Shown here in pieces: positions 49,883 through 59,378 of a stretch of DNA of 64,000 nt. The translations under genes and the position numbers were made by a program. A model generated the notes under the pieces. That model was not told the DNA's origin, searched no databases, and was given only the letters and a program-made list of their open reading frames with translations. Position 1 is the stretch's first letter. The number at the start of each line of letters is the position of its first letter. This DNA is from an uncultured Sutterella sp. (GTDB lineage Bacteria; Pseudomonadota; Gammaproteobacteria; Burkholderiales; Burkholderiaceae_F): NCBI GenBank assembly GCA_958347955.1, contig CATVXH010000002.1, positions 62,001-126,000 on the forward strand, written 5' to 3'.

Positions 49883-52237
49883 TTAATATCCTAACACCAA
49901 TCCGATCATTCGAATAATAAAGGCGACAAACCAAGCGATGAGGCACTGGAAAAGCGCCACACCAAGGGCCCACTGTCCGCCCAATTCCCGCTTAATGGTG
50001 GCAATGGAGGCCACGCAAGGGGTGTAGAGCAGGCAAAACACTAAGAGCGCGAGCGCGCTTAATGTGCTCAACGCCGCAGTGAGGGCTTCGGTGGAGCCAA
50101 AAAGCACCGAGAGACTGCTCACGACACTTTCTTTGGCCATAAAGCCCCCAATGAGAGCCGTTGTGACCCGCCAGTCATCAAAACCGAGGGGGGCGAATAA
50201 AGGGGAGATCCAACCGGCGACGACCGCCAACATGCTTGCCTGAGAATCTTCAACGGGGTTGAGCTGAAAATCAAAGGTCTGCAAGAACCAGATCACAATG
50301 GTTGCCACAAAAATAACCGTGAAGGCTCGTTCAAGAAAGTCTTTGGCCTTATCCCAAAGCAAGAGCATGACATTTTTTGCTCCGGGCATGCGGTAATTGG
50401 GCAATTCCATCACAAAAGGCACCGCTTCGCCTTTGAAGATTGTATTTTTCATGAGGTAGCCCAAAAGCACGGCCACGATGATGCCAAGCAGATAGAGCGA
50501 GATCATAATGAGCGCGCCTTCTCCCGGGAAAAACGCCGCGACAAAAAACGCGTAGATGGGAAGTTTGGCGGAGCAACTCATAAAGGGTGTGAGCAAAATC
50601 GTCATTTTGCGGTCACGCTCCGAGGGCAAAGTGCGGCTGGCCATGACGCCCGGCACTGTGCAGCCGAACCCGATGAGCATCGGCACGATGCTTCGACCCG
50701 AAAGACCGATGCGGCGCAAAAGCGTATCCATCACGAAAGCCACACGGGCCATATAGCCGCTGTCTTCCAGGAATGAAAGGAAGAAAAAGAGCACAACGAT
50801 GGTCGGCAGAAAACTCAGCACACTGCCCACGCCGTTAAAGATCGCGTCAATGATGAGCGAATGAATGGAAGAGTTGACATTCAAAGAGGTAAGCGCCGCG
50901 TCGGTGTAGTCGGTTGCCAGGCCGATGAGCCAATCAAGACCGTCGGTGAGCCAGACGCCGATCACATTGAAGGTAAGCCAAAATACGGTCGCCATGATGG
51001 CAATAAAAGCGGGGATGGCGGTATAACGTCCGGTGAGAACTTCATCGATTTGAAGACTGCGGATATGTTCGCGGCTGATGCGGGGTTTGACCACCGTGCG
51101 GGAGCAAATTTTGTCGATAAACGAAAAACGCATATCGGCGATGGCGCTGGCGCGATCGAGTCCGCGCTCAGCCTCAAGTTGACGCGTAATGTGAGCGATT
51201 GTGCGCACCTCATTGACGTCAAGGTGCAGCTGATCAATGATGAGAGAGTCCCCTTCGGCTATTTTGCTGGCGGCAAAACGAAGCGGAATATTGGCTTTTT
51301 GCGCGTGGTCTTCAATGATGTGCATGATGCTGTGAAGACAGCGGTGCACGGCTCCGCCGTGTTCGCTTGAATCGCAGAAATCCTGCACAGCGGGCGACTC
51401 CTGATATTTCGCCACGTGAATGGCGTGATCTATCAGTTCTTCAATGCCTTCGCCGCGGCTCGCTGAAATCGGGATGACCGGGATGCCAAGGAGAGCTTCC
51501 ATTTCATTGACGCGCACCGAGCCCCCGTTTGCCCACACCTCATCCATCATGTTAAGTGCGAGCACCATGGGTTTGCCCAACTCCATGAGCTGCATCGTGA
51601 GATAAAGGTTGCGCTCAATGTTGGTCGCATCCACGATATTGATAATCGCCTTGGGATTTTCCTTGAGGATGAATTCCCTTGAGACAATTTCTTCGTTGGT
51701 GTACGGCGAGAGCGAATAGATGCCGGGCAAGTCTGTGACGAGAGTGTTTTCGTGTCCGATGATGCTGCCGTCTTTGCGGTCAACAGTGACGCCCGGGAAG
51801 TTGCCGACGTGTTGATTCGAGCCGGTCAAACGATTAAATAAAGTGGTTTTTCCACAGTTTTGGTTACCCGCCAACGCAAAAGTAATCAGCTCGCCTTCAG
51901 GCAGCGGCCGTTCTGTTTTCTTCTCATGATATTTGCCGCCTTCACCCAAGCCCGGGTGCATGATCTCTTCTGTTTCGGCTACCTTGGCGCTCACCGTTTC
52001 TGCTGTGCGAATATCGGTGATGGTGATGGCCTGCGCTTCAGCCACGCGAAGCGTCAACTCATAGCTTCGAATGCGCACTTCAATGGGGTCGCCCATCGGG
52101 GCGCGTTTCACCATTGTGACGGTGGCCTGAGGGATCAACCCCATGTCGAGGAAGTGTTGGCGAAGGGCGCCGGAGGCCCCCACCGATTCAACGGTCGCAC
52201 TTTGACCGATCGGAAGATCATTTAAGGTAACGGGCAT
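49883..52237 (-). CDS. feoAB: FeoA-FeoB fusion ferrous iron transporter
   Basis: A 784-residue protein. Residues 1-75 are a FeoA SH3-like domain (LNDLPIGQSATVESVGASGA, HFLDMGLIPQATVTMV); a linker leads to the FeoB G-domain (G1 GNQNCGKTTLFN, G3 DLPGIYSL, G4 NMMD), then the GDI helical part and a membrane domain with two Gate motifs (GFGCTVPGVMASRT; LYTPCVASIATIKRE). It imports Fe(II) across the inner membrane, suited to anoxic gut life. I found no convincing Fur box in the 239-base upstream gap. Confidence 0.95.
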   Translation of the reverse strand: MPVTLNDLPIGQSATVESVGASGALRQHFLDMGLIPQATVTMVKRAPMGDPIEVRIRSYELTLRVAEAQAITITDIRTAETVSAKVAETEEIMHPGLGEGGKYHEKKTERPLPEGELITFALAGNQNCGKTTLFNRLTGSNQHVGNFPGVTVDRKDGSIIGHENTLVTDLPGIYSLSPYTNEEIVSREFILKENPKAIINIVDATNIERNLYLTMQLMELGKPMVLALNMMDEVWANGGSVRVNEMEALLGIPVIPISASRGEGIEELIDHAIHVAKYQESPAVQDFCDSSEHGGAVHRCLHSIMHIIEDHAQKANIPLRFAASKIAEGDSLIIDQLHLDVNEVRTIAHITRQLEAERGLDRASAIADMRFSFIDKICSRTVVKPRISREHIRSLQIDEVLTGRYTAIPAFIAIMATVFWLTFNVIGVWLTDGLDWLIGLATDYTDAALTSLNVNSSIHSLIIDAIFNGVGSVLSFLPTIVVLFFFLSFLEDSGYMARVAFVMDTLLRRIGLSGRSIVPMLIGFGCTVPGVMASRTLPSERDRKMTILLTPFMSCSAKLPIYAFFVAAFFPGEGALIMISLYLLGIIVAVLLGYLMKNTIFKGEAVPFVMELPNYRMPGAKNVMLLLWDKAKDFLERAFTVIFVATIVIWFLQTFDFQLNPVEDSQASMLAVVAGWISPLFAPLGFDDWRVTTALIGGFMAKESVVSSLSVLFGSTEALTAALSTLSALALLVFCLLYTPCVASIATIKRELGGQWALGVALFQCLIAWFVAFIIRMIGLVLGY

Positions 52238-52476
52238 CTTTGATTTCTTTCGTTTTTTCGCACTTATTCGGTGTGCGTTTTAGTGTCAGCATTTTAGTTC
52301 AGAAGTGTGTTTTTTGTAGAAAAAGCCTTTGCTCGGATCTTAATTGTTGACAATTTTGTGCCAATATTTGACAAATAAGTATTTGAAAATATTATGTATT
52401 TTGCCTGATTTGGGATTTGGAAACCAAAGTTAGAATTATTGACATTGAATCATTAAACTCTCCCAAGGAAAAATAA

Positions 52477-53640
52477 ATGATTGAACTCAAACGCAGAGAT
52501 CTCTTTAAATTCTCAGCCGGTCTGGCAGGAACTTTGTTTATGTCTCAGAATGTGTTGGCGGCACAAGCAGATACTCAATCGGTGTTTAAGCCTTCAGCTG
52601 AAAATCCGCTTTTGCTCAATTTCAACGAAAATTCGCTCGGCATGTCTCAGTCAGCGAAAAAAGCGGTATTGAATTGTCTTGACGGCGCGTTCCGCTACCC
52701 GGATGCTGCTCGCGCTGAACTCATTGACTCTATCGCCAAGAAATTCGCTGTTCCGGCCGAGCGTGTTGTGCTCGGTAACGGCTCCTCTGAAGTGATTCAG
52801 GCGGCTGTTGAGGGGTTCGCTCATCGGGCTCAAAAAGCCGGTAAAGCCGTTCAGTTGATCGTGCCTGATCCGACTTTTAATTATGCGGAGCTTTACGCGG
52901 CCGGCATGGGATTGCCTGTCGTGAAAATTCCATTGACAAAAGACAAATTGGCTTTGGATATCAATGCGATGAAGGCAAAAGCCAAGGGTTTTGACGGAGT
53001 TTCGATCGTCTATATCTGTAATCCGAACAATCCCACGGCAACCATTGCCGACAGCGGGATTTTGAGCGCCTGGTTTAACCAAAAAGATGACAAGACTGCC
53101 TTTATTGTGGATGAAGCCTACGCGGAATTTGTCACTGACAAGGCGTTTAAGACTGCCGTCGAAAACGTTAAAAATGGCGCCGAAAATATCGTTGTGACAC
53201 GCACATTTTCCAAGATCTATGCCATGGCGGGTCTGCGGGTCGGCTACGGTATCGCCGACGCGACGACCGCCAAGCTTCTCAATGACTTTTTATCGATCGA
53301 CAACACCAACGCGGCGGGCGCTTGCGCGGCGTTGGCCAGTCTCAATGACACGGTCTTTTTCCAAAAGAGTCTAGAGAGCACCAATCTTTCGAGAAAAATT
53401 GTCACCGATGCCCTGGATGAGTTGGGATTGAAATATCTGCCTTCTCAGGCGAACTTCATTTTCCATCAAATTAAAGGCGAGCATCAGACCTACAAAGAAC
53501 GAATGGCGGCGGCTCATGTGTTTGTGGGACGGGAATTTCCGCCGGCTGTGGGCTACAACCGCTTGACGTTGGGCACTCCTCAGGAAATGCGCGCATTCGT
53601 GAAAGTGCTCAAAGAGTTTCGTAAAAAAGGCTGGATTTAA
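52477..53640 (+). CDS. Tat-exported PLP aminotransferase (HisC-like)
   Basis: A 387-residue fold-type I PLP enzyme resembling histidinol-phosphate aminotransferases: NENSLGMSQSAKKAVLN, LGNGSSEVIQAAVEGF, YICNPNNPTATI, VDEAYAEFV, and the PLP-lysine in TFSKIYAMAGLRVGYGI. It opens with a twin-arginine signal (KRRDLFKFSAGLAGTLFMSQ, then VLAAQA), so it should fold with PLP inside and act in the periplasm. A true HisC would be cytosolic; the substrate is more likely a free amino acid. Divergent from feoAB. Confidence 0.85.
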   Translation: MIELKRRDLFKFSAGLAGTLFMSQNVLAAQADTQSVFKPSAENPLLLNFNENSLGMSQSAKKAVLNCLDGAFRYPDAARAELIDSIAKKFAVPAERVVLGNGSSEVIQAAVEGFAHRAQKAGKAVQLIVPDPTFNYAELYAAGMGLPVVKIPLTKDKLALDINAMKAKAKGFDGVSIVYICNPNNPTATIADSGILSAWFNQKDDKTAFIVDEAYAEFVTDKAFKTAVENVKNGAENIVVTRTFSKIYAMAGLRVGYGIADATTAKLLNDFLSIDNTNAAGACAALASLNDTVFFQKSLESTNLSRKIVTDALDELGLKYLPSQANFIFHQIKGEHQTYKERMAAAHVFVGREFPPAVGYNRLTLGTPQEMRAFVKVLKEFRKKGWI

Positions 53641-53702
53641 TATCTTTGTTTGATAGGCTTGCGCCTTAAGGTTCGAGCGTAGTTGCTCACTTCTTAATGC
53701 AG

Positions 53703-53735
53703 GACTCCGTTGGGTGGTTTCAACCCAACGGAGTC
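53703..53735. terminator. Hairpin between convergent genes
   Basis: GACTCCGTTGGGT (53703-53715) and ACCCAACGGAGTC (53723-53735) form a perfect 13-bp stem. It lacks a long T-run but separates two convergent genes. Confidence 0.65.
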
Positions 53736-53759
53736 TATTGCATTAAATCGAAATTAAAT

Positions 53760-54980
53760 TTAGAAGCCTTGTTTAGCGAGGATGGCTAAAACTTCTTTGC
53801 CTATCGCGACGCGAGGTGTGATCGTTTTCAGTTCAATGTATTCTTTGTCGGGATTATGGAGGTCTCCAGCGCAAACACCCATCGCGTCAACGACCGGAAT
53901 GCCGGCTTTGGAGAGCGCATTTCCATCGCTGGCGCCGCCGACAGAGAGCCAATTGGGCTTCGCTTGACCCAAATTGGAAGCGGCTTTTTCAACGATTTTA
54001 AGAAGCTTGTCCGTTTCGGGAAGAACAGCCATCGGCGCGCCATCAGAGATGACAACAACTTTGGACTTAACGCCTTCGGCAAAGCCTTTTTCAGCCATGG
54101 CGCGGATGCGTTTCAATACATCGGTTGTATGTTCGCTATTGATCATGCGCATATCAAAGGTGACTTCGGCATGCGCGGCTACTGTGTTAGGCACGGTACC
54201 GCCTGAAACCACGCCCGAATTAATGGTCATGCGTTCGTAGTCTTTGCTCAAGGCGACAATTTGCGGGATCGCTACACTCATGGCGTTGATGGCATTGCGA
54301 CCATCTTCGGGATTATTGCCGGCATGGGCAGGCACTCCGTCAAATTCGACTTTAAACCAAGCGCAGCCTTTGCGTTCCTTGACAAATGAGCCATCGGGAC
54401 GACCCGGTTCGTAGACAAGCGCCAGTTTCCCGCGTTTTCCGTAATCAAGCAACCATTCGTTGACTTCCTCCGGGCCGACCTCCTCGGCCGGGGAAAGAAG
54501 AACACAGATTTTCAGGTTCTTTGTTGTGGATTCCGGCAGGTCCTTGCACATCCACCAAAGAGCGTTTAAAGAGGCCTTGTCATCGCCAACACCGGCTCCG
54601 TGAGCGCGGTCTCCTGCCACTTTCAGCGGATATTTCGTAGCGTATCCAACAGGTTGTACCGTGTCGAGGTGACCGCAAAGAATCACGTCAAAAGAAGATT
54701 GGTCGGGCGTGTTGGTAATGACCATGCCGGGGCCCCACTTTTCAAATTCGTGCAGTGACACCGTCCATTTGATACTCTCAAAACGGCGTTTCAAAATATT
54801 GGCGACCGCTCGAATTCCCTCAGCGTGACCGGACTTGCTGTCAATTTTGACCAGCTCATTTAGGTCATTAAGAAAGGCTTTTTGTGGAATAGTTTGAGCC
54901 GATTTCGCAAACGCTGTCGGCACAGCGCTGAGCGCGGCGAGACTGGCGAGACTGCTGAGCATATGACGACGAGAAAGCAT
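53760..54980 (-). CDS. Tat-exported M20 metallopeptidase (glutamate carboxypeptidase-like)
   Basis: A 406-residue M20 zinc peptidase of the carboxypeptidase G2 group. LCGHLDTVQPVG gives the first metal His and the Asp; GAGVGDDKASLNAL the bridging Asp; SPAEEVGPEE the catalytic Glu pair; GVPAHAGNNPEDGRNAI the dimerisation loop. A twin-arginine signal (SRRHMLSSLASLAALSAVPT, then AFAKSA) sends it to the periplasm. It probably releases glutamate or similar residues from peptides or folates. Convergent with the exported aminotransferase. Confidence 0.9.
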   Translation of the reverse strand: MLSRRHMLSSLASLAALSAVPTAFAKSAQTIPQKAFLNDLNELVKIDSKSGHAEGIRAVANILKRRFESIKWTVSLHEFEKWGPGMVITNTPDQSSFDVILCGHLDTVQPVGYATKYPLKVAGDRAHGAGVGDDKASLNALWWMCKDLPESTTKNLKICVLLSPAEEVGPEEVNEWLLDYGKRGKLALVYEPGRPDGSFVKERKGCAWFKVEFDGVPAHAGNNPEDGRNAINAMSVAIPQIVALSKDYERMTINSGVVSGGTVPNTVAAHAEVTFDMRMINSEHTTDVLKRIRAMAEKGFAEGVKSKVVVISDGAPMAVLPETDKLLKIVEKAASNLGQAKPNWLSVGGASDGNALSKAGIPVVDAMGVCAGDLHNPDKEYIELKTITPRVAIGKEVLAILAKQGF

Positions 54981-55125
54981 AGGAATCTCCCAAAAAAGAA
55001 GAAATCAACCCACTCGTTCGATTGTAGGCTGTGCTGCAAGTGGAGTAAATCAGGATCTTTAGTTAGTCGGATTGAACAACAATTTTGTTTGGATCAAAGA
55101 GTTTGGGGAAAGCACTTTTCTTTCT

Positions 55126-55162
55126 GAAAATAGTCATCGGTCGCAGCTAAGCGACCGATGAC
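55126..55162 (-). terminator. Terminator of beta-hydroxyacid dehydrogenase gene
   Basis: GTCATCGGTCGC (55133-55144) pairs perfectly with GCGACCGATGAC (55151-55162), followed on the minus strand by TATTTTC. Confidence 0.8.
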
Positions 55163-55171
55163 CCTTTAAAG

Positions 55172-56065
55172 CTAATGAGGCAGGCGTTTTACCAATACCG
55201 AAGTATCGCTACGACCTTCTCCCCTGGTTTGCAATTCTCCGTAGAACTGATCAATCAAGGCGATGGTGGGAAGGGTTGAGCCGTTTCGATTGGCCTCGGC
55301 CAGACACAATCCCAAGTCTTTTCTCATCCAGTCGATCGCGAAACCGAAATTAAATTGTCCGTCAATCATGGTTTTGCCGCGATTGTCCATTTGCCAACTT
55401 TGAGCCGCGCCCTTGCCGATGACGTCCAAAACGAGTTTCATATCGAGTCCCGCGTTAAGACCGAAAGCGATGGATTCGGAGAGCGACTGTACGATGCCGG
55501 CGATGCAGATCTGATTGCACATCTTGGCCAGTTGCCCGCAGCCCACTTCGCCGATGCGCGTGACGGCTTGAGCAAAAGCCATCACGGTTGGCCTGGCCGC
55601 CTCAAATGTGGCCTCATCGGCTCCGCACATTACGGTGAGAACACCATTGACGGCGCCCGCCTGGCCGCCCGAGACCGGAGCATCCATAAAGCGCAGACCA
55701 AGCTTGGCGGCTTGCGCGGCAAGCTCTCGGGCCAACTGCGCGCTGTCGGTCGTGCAATCAATCAAGGTCGCCCCCTCTTTCATACCCGCAAAGGCGCCGT
55801 CCGGACCGAGCACGACGCTTCGCACATCGTCGTCATTGCCCACGCAGGTGAAAACGAAATCGGCGTCCTGGGCCGCCTCTCGCGGTGTGGGAGCGAGAAG
55901 TCCCGTGTACTCTTTTGTCCACTGTTGAGCTTTGGCGGTTGTCCGGTTATAAACCGTTACACGGTGTCCTGCCCGAGCCAGGTGCCCCGCCATCGGGTAG
56001 CCCATGGTACCTAAACCGATAAAGGCGACTGTTTTCGGTTCGCACTGTTCATACACTTTAGCCAT
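55172..56065 (-). CDS. Beta-hydroxyacid dehydrogenase (3-hydroxyisobutyrate/tartronate-semialdehyde type)
   Basis: A 297-residue NAD(P)-dependent enzyme. Rossmann motif FIGLGTMGYPMAGHLARAGH, substrate-site DAPVSGGQAGAVNG, and the catalytic lysine in GQLAKMCNQ are standard for the family. The closest types are 2-hydroxy-3-oxopropionate reductase and 3-hydroxyisobutyrate dehydrogenase; sequence does not decide. A terminator separates it from the upstream racemase gene. Confidence 0.88.
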   Translation of the reverse strand: MAKVYEQCEPKTVAFIGLGTMGYPMAGHLARAGHRVTVYNRTTAKAQQWTKEYTGLLAPTPREAAQDADFVFTCVGNDDDVRSVVLGPDGAFAGMKEGATLIDCTTDSAQLARELAAQAAKLGLRFMDAPVSGGQAGAVNGVLTVMCGADEATFEAARPTVMAFAQAVTRIGEVGCGQLAKMCNQICIAGIVQSLSESIAFGLNAGLDMKLVLDVIGKGAAQSWQMDNRGKTMIDGQFNFGFAIDWMRKDLGLCLAEANRNGSTLPTIALIDQFYGELQTRGEGRSDTSVLVKRLPH

Positions 56066-56084
56066 TTCATATGTCCTTATGCGA

Positions 56085-56112
56085 AAAGCGCTTGAGAGGT
56101 CTCAAGCGCTTT
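56085..56112 (-). terminator. Terminator of racemase gene
   Basis: AAAGCGCTTGAG (56085-56096) pairs perfectly with CTCAAGCGCTTT (56101-56112); a T-rich stretch follows on the minus strand. Confidence 0.8.
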
Positions 56113-56129
56113 GATGTTATCCGGTCTGA

Positions 56130-57551
56130 TTATCGAACGCCGCGTTCCTTAATCGTGGCTTCGGCAATCTGCACGCACTTGCGCGCGAGGGTTGCCGTTG
56201 GGTCCACAATGGCAACGGTCTTGCCCGCCACCTCGAAACTGTCGGTTTCGTGGAAGATCAGCGGCAATTCCGTGCAGCCTAAAATGAGCACGTTGCAATC
56301 ATAGGTCTTCACAAGGTACTCGGCTCCGCGATAAAGATCATCGTAGCATTCACCGGTTGTGTAGCCCGCCTTGGCTCCCTTAGGACCGTAGATAGCTTTC
56401 ATCACGCTTTGTTGATGATCTTCATCAGGGGTGAACATCTTCATGCCCATCTTCTCGGCTTTTTTACCGTAAATGCCTGTGGCGATGGTGCCGCTCGTGG
56501 CCATGAGGCCGACGCGGGCATCTTTGCCGAACTTCGCCTGAATTTCATCGAGCATGGTTTGCTGCATGTCGATGAAGGGGACGTCGAGGTGACGCAAGAG
56601 TCGCGGCAGGAAGGCGTGAGCCGTGTTGCAGGGGATGATGATGCAGTCACAGCCGTCCTTTTGCAGACGCTTGGCGCAGTTGTACATGGCGATTGTGGGA
56701 TCGGGACCGCCGTTTAAGAGGCAAGCGGTGCGGTCATCGATCTGTGGATTTTGTTCAATCACCACCTTGAAGTGTTCCTGGTCGTTCTTAGCGGGCGTGG
56801 CCTTAACGATCTTGTCGTAGAGGTCAACGGTGGCGGCCGGTCCCAAACCGCCGATCAAACCCAACTTAAAGGGTTTGGGCAACTTTTCAGTGCTGTGAGC
56901 CAACGCGGCCTTGGCGAACATTTCAAAAACGTTCATGACGGGCAGGCCCATTTGTTGCAACGAAGCGACGTTGAGCGCAAATTGCGTGCAATTGGGGATG
57001 ATGACCTCTGCGCCCTGTTCAACCATATGGCGGCAAACACCGGCAATTTTCTGCGCCGCCTCATCGTTTGCGCCCTCCGCGCGGACTTGTTCGCGAACAG
57101 CGTCGAGAAGTTCGGTTTCTTCTTCAGTCGGGAAAATAAATTTGGCGCGTTTGGAAATGTCACAGGCTCCGCCCAAGCAGGCGCTGGCGTTACCCGCGTC
57201 AAGCACTCCCATCGCCGGCATCTTTTCGCCCATTTGACTCATCAACGCGCTCTTCATATCCAGAATCGGCGTTTGAATTTCGCGTTGGATCTCATGGATG
57301 TAGGCGCCGCATTTGAAATCAGGCACGAGGATGAGATCGGCGCCCATTTCGGCGAGTAATTCGCAATCGTTGAAAATGAAAATCTTGCGGTCGCTCACGG
57401 CGAAGGTCGGATCAGGATCGATCTTGAAGTTGTCCTCAGTCATGATGACGCTGACGTCATCGCTGCCCATGGCGAGCAGCTGAGTTTTGACTTCCATGGC
57501 GGCACGGCGATTCAAGCCCGCCACGATGCCGATTGTTTTACTCTTAGCCAT
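56130..57551 (-). CDS. Two-domain aspartate/glutamate racemase family protein
   Basis: A 473-residue protein made of two racemase-fold halves. The C-terminal half (about 230-473) is a standard Asp/Glu racemase: LGLIGGLGPAATVDLYDKI, the first catalytic Cys in IIPCNTAHAFLP and the second in LILGCTELPLIF. The N-terminal half (about 1-225) is a diverged copy with cysteines at similar places (DFKCGAYI; PNCTQFAL) but without the CNTAH motif. One half may be regulatory, or the two may share work. Substrate unproven. Confidence 0.82.
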   Translation of the reverse strand: MAKSKTIGIVAGLNRRAAMEVKTQLLAMGSDDVSVIMTEDNFKIDPDPTFAVSDRKIFIFNDCELLAEMGADLILVPDFKCGAYIHEIQREIQTPILDMKSALMSQMGEKMPAMGVLDAGNASACLGGACDISKRAKFIFPTEEETELLDAVREQVRAEGANDEAAQKIAGVCRHMVEQGAEVIIPNCTQFALNVASLQQMGLPVMNVFEMFAKAALAHSTEKLPKPFKLGLIGGLGPAATVDLYDKIVKATPAKNDQEHFKVVIEQNPQIDDRTACLLNGGPDPTIAMYNCAKRLQKDGCDCIIIPCNTAHAFLPRLLRHLDVPFIDMQQTMLDEIQAKFGKDARVGLMATSGTIATGIYGKKAEKMGMKMFTPDEDHQQSVMKAIYGPKGAKAGYTTGECYDDLYRGAEYLVKTYDCNVLILGCTELPLIFHETDSFEVAGKTVAIVDPTATLARKCVQIAEATIKERGVR

Positions 57552-57702
57552 TGTTCGTACCTCTTAAAATCAGAATGAGAAAAAGTTGCGGACACAAACC
57601 AACTCTCGGTCGAATTGTTCGCTCCGTTACTTCAAGTGTAATACAATCCATCGGGATAAACCCGAATTATTTTTGAATTGTTTCCTTTAAAGATAGCGCA
57701 CA

Positions 57703-58758
57703 ATGGCAAAAGAAAAACTGTTGGTGACCGGCGCGGCAGGCTTTATCGGCTCGCATTTTGTTGATGCGGCGCTTGCTGCCGGCTATCAGGTGCTCTCTGT
57801 TGACAAACTAGACTATTGCGGCACTCTCCTTAACCTTAAAAAGGCGCTTGCCAACCGCTCTCACAAGTTTCTTAAAGCCGATGTGGCCGACAGCCAGGCG
57901 ATGGCCGACGCGCTCAAAAGTTTTAAACCCCACGCGGTTGTTCATTTAGCGGCTCAAACACATGTGGACCGCTCCATTGATGATCCTTCGACTTTTATTG
58001 ACAACAATGTCACCGCCACGCAGCGCCTGCTTGAGGTCTGCAGGCAGTATTGGAAGAGCATTCGTGGAGAGAAAAAAGGTCGTTTTCGTTTCGTTTACGT
58101 CTCAACCGATGAGGTGTATGGGTCTCTGACGGAAAAAGATCCGGCTTTTACCACGGCGAGCCCTTACCGGCCAAGCAGCCCCTACGCCGCCAGTAAAGCT
58201 GCGGGTGAAATGATTGCGCTCAGTTATTGGCGCACCTTCGGTTTCCCGGTGGTTGTTGAGCATGCCTGCAACAATTATGGGCCGCGTCAGTTTCCGGAAA
58301 AATTGATTCCATTGATGATTGACCGAGCCAGAAGCGGCATGACATTGCCGGTTTACGGCACCGGGAAGAATATCCGCGAGTGGATGTATGTAACCGATCA
58401 TGCGCGGGCGCTTTTGAAGGTGCTCGAAAAAGGTGAGCCGGGTAAAACCTACAATGTCGGCACCGGTGAAGAAGTGCCCAATATTAAATTGATTCGGGCG
58501 CTTTGCACGCTGATGGATTCGGCTTGCCCGGGGTTGCTGCCTTACGAGGAGGCGATCACTTTTGTCGACGATCGTCCAGGACATGATTTCCGCTATGCGA
58601 TGGACAGCGCGCAAAGCCTAAAGGCGCTTGATTACGCCCCCAAGGTAAGGTTGATTGAGGGACTGCATCGGACGCTTCAATGGTATCTTGACAATGACGA
58701 GTGGTTGGATGCGGTAAAAAGCGGCCAGTATCCGGAGTGGATTAAGCGTTACGATTAG
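57703..58758 (+). CDS. rmlB: dTDP-glucose 4,6-dehydratase
   Basis: A 351-residue extended SDR that makes dTDP-4-keto-6-deoxyglucose for rhamnose synthesis. GAAGFIGSHFVDAAL, HLAAQTHVDRSIDDP, STDEVYGSL with YAASKAAGE, and NNYGPRQFPEKLIP are family signatures. It is followed within 9 bases by rmlC. rmlA and rmlD are not in the window. Confidence 0.96.
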   Translation: MAKEKLLVTGAAGFIGSHFVDAALAAGYQVLSVDKLDYCGTLLNLKKALANRSHKFLKADVADSQAMADALKSFKPHAVVHLAAQTHVDRSIDDPSTFIDNNVTATQRLLEVCRQYWKSIRGEKKGRFRFVYVSTDEVYGSLTEKDPAFTTASPYRPSSPYAASKAAGEMIALSYWRTFGFPVVVEHACNNYGPRQFPEKLIPLMIDRARSGMTLPVYGTGKNIREWMYVTDHARALLKVLEKGEPGKTYNVGTGEEVPNIKLIRALCTLMDSACPGLLPYEEAITFVDDRPGHDFRYAMDSAQSLKALDYAPKVRLIEGLHRTLQWYLDNDEWLDAVKSGQYPEWIKRYD

Positions 58759-58767
58759 TTGGCAACA

Positions 58768-59316
58768 ATGAGAATTGAAAAAACGGATTTTGAAGGGCTA
58801 TTGAGAATTTATCCCGATGTGCATCGGGATAAACGGGGGCTTTTTTGCGAGTTGTGGCAGGCCGCGCGCTATCAGGATTTATGGCCGCAGCTTAATTTCG
58901 TGCAGGACAACTTTTCCGTGTCCACTAAAGGAACTTTAAGGGGACTGCATTTTCAAAAGACTCACCCGCAAGGCAAACTTATCACTGTGCTCGAAGGGGA
59001 AATTTTTGATGTGGCGCTTGACCTTAGGGCCGGCTCGGCCACTTTCGGTCAAGTCTACAGCGCGCAACTTAACGCGGCCGAGATGAGCCAGATCTACATT
59101 CCCGAGGGCTTTGCCCATGGGTTTTTAACACTCTCGGACGTTGCCCGTGTTTTTTACCGCTGCACCGACTTCTATTACCCTGAAGATGAAGGGGCAATCC
59201 TTTTCAGTGACGCCAATCTCGGTATCGTTTGGCCCGTTCCGGGCCCCTATATTGTGTCTGAAAAAGACAGCCGCGCTCACACTTTCTTTCAATGGCGTGA
59301 AAGTGCCGGGCGCTAA
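58768..59316 (+). CDS. rmlC: dTDP-4-dehydrorhamnose 3,5-epimerase
   Basis: A 182-residue cupin epimerase. VQDNFSVSTKGTLRGLHFQ holds the catalytic His, followed by GEIFDVALDLRAGSATFG, IPEGFAHGFLTLSD and the catalytic tyrosine in CTDFYYPEDE. The ATG at 58768 is favoured over the TTG at 58759. It supplies dTDP-rhamnose for O-antigen or other surface glycans. Confidence 0.96.
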   Translation: MRIEKTDFEGLLRIYPDVHRDKRGLFCELWQAARYQDLWPQLNFVQDNFSVSTKGTLRGLHFQKTHPQGKLITVLEGEIFDVALDLRAGSATFGQVYSAQLNAAEMSQIYIPEGFAHGFLTLSDVARVFYRCTDFYYPEDEGAILFSDANLGIVWPVPGPYIVSEKDSRAHTFFQWRESAGR

Positions 59317-59378
59317 AAATAATCTTTCGGATTTTGGCAAAATAATGCCTTTTCCCTGCATTAGACGAAATTAGAAAA

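Noticed and set aside
52238..52476. Fur box in the feoAB promoter region
   Set aside because: The region is AT-rich but no stretch gave a convincing match to the Fur consensus by eye.
57590..57625. Another IS200/IS605 end-like sequence (CAACTCTCGGTCGA)
   Set aside because: Only about a dozen bases resemble the element end and the rest diverges, so it could be chance.
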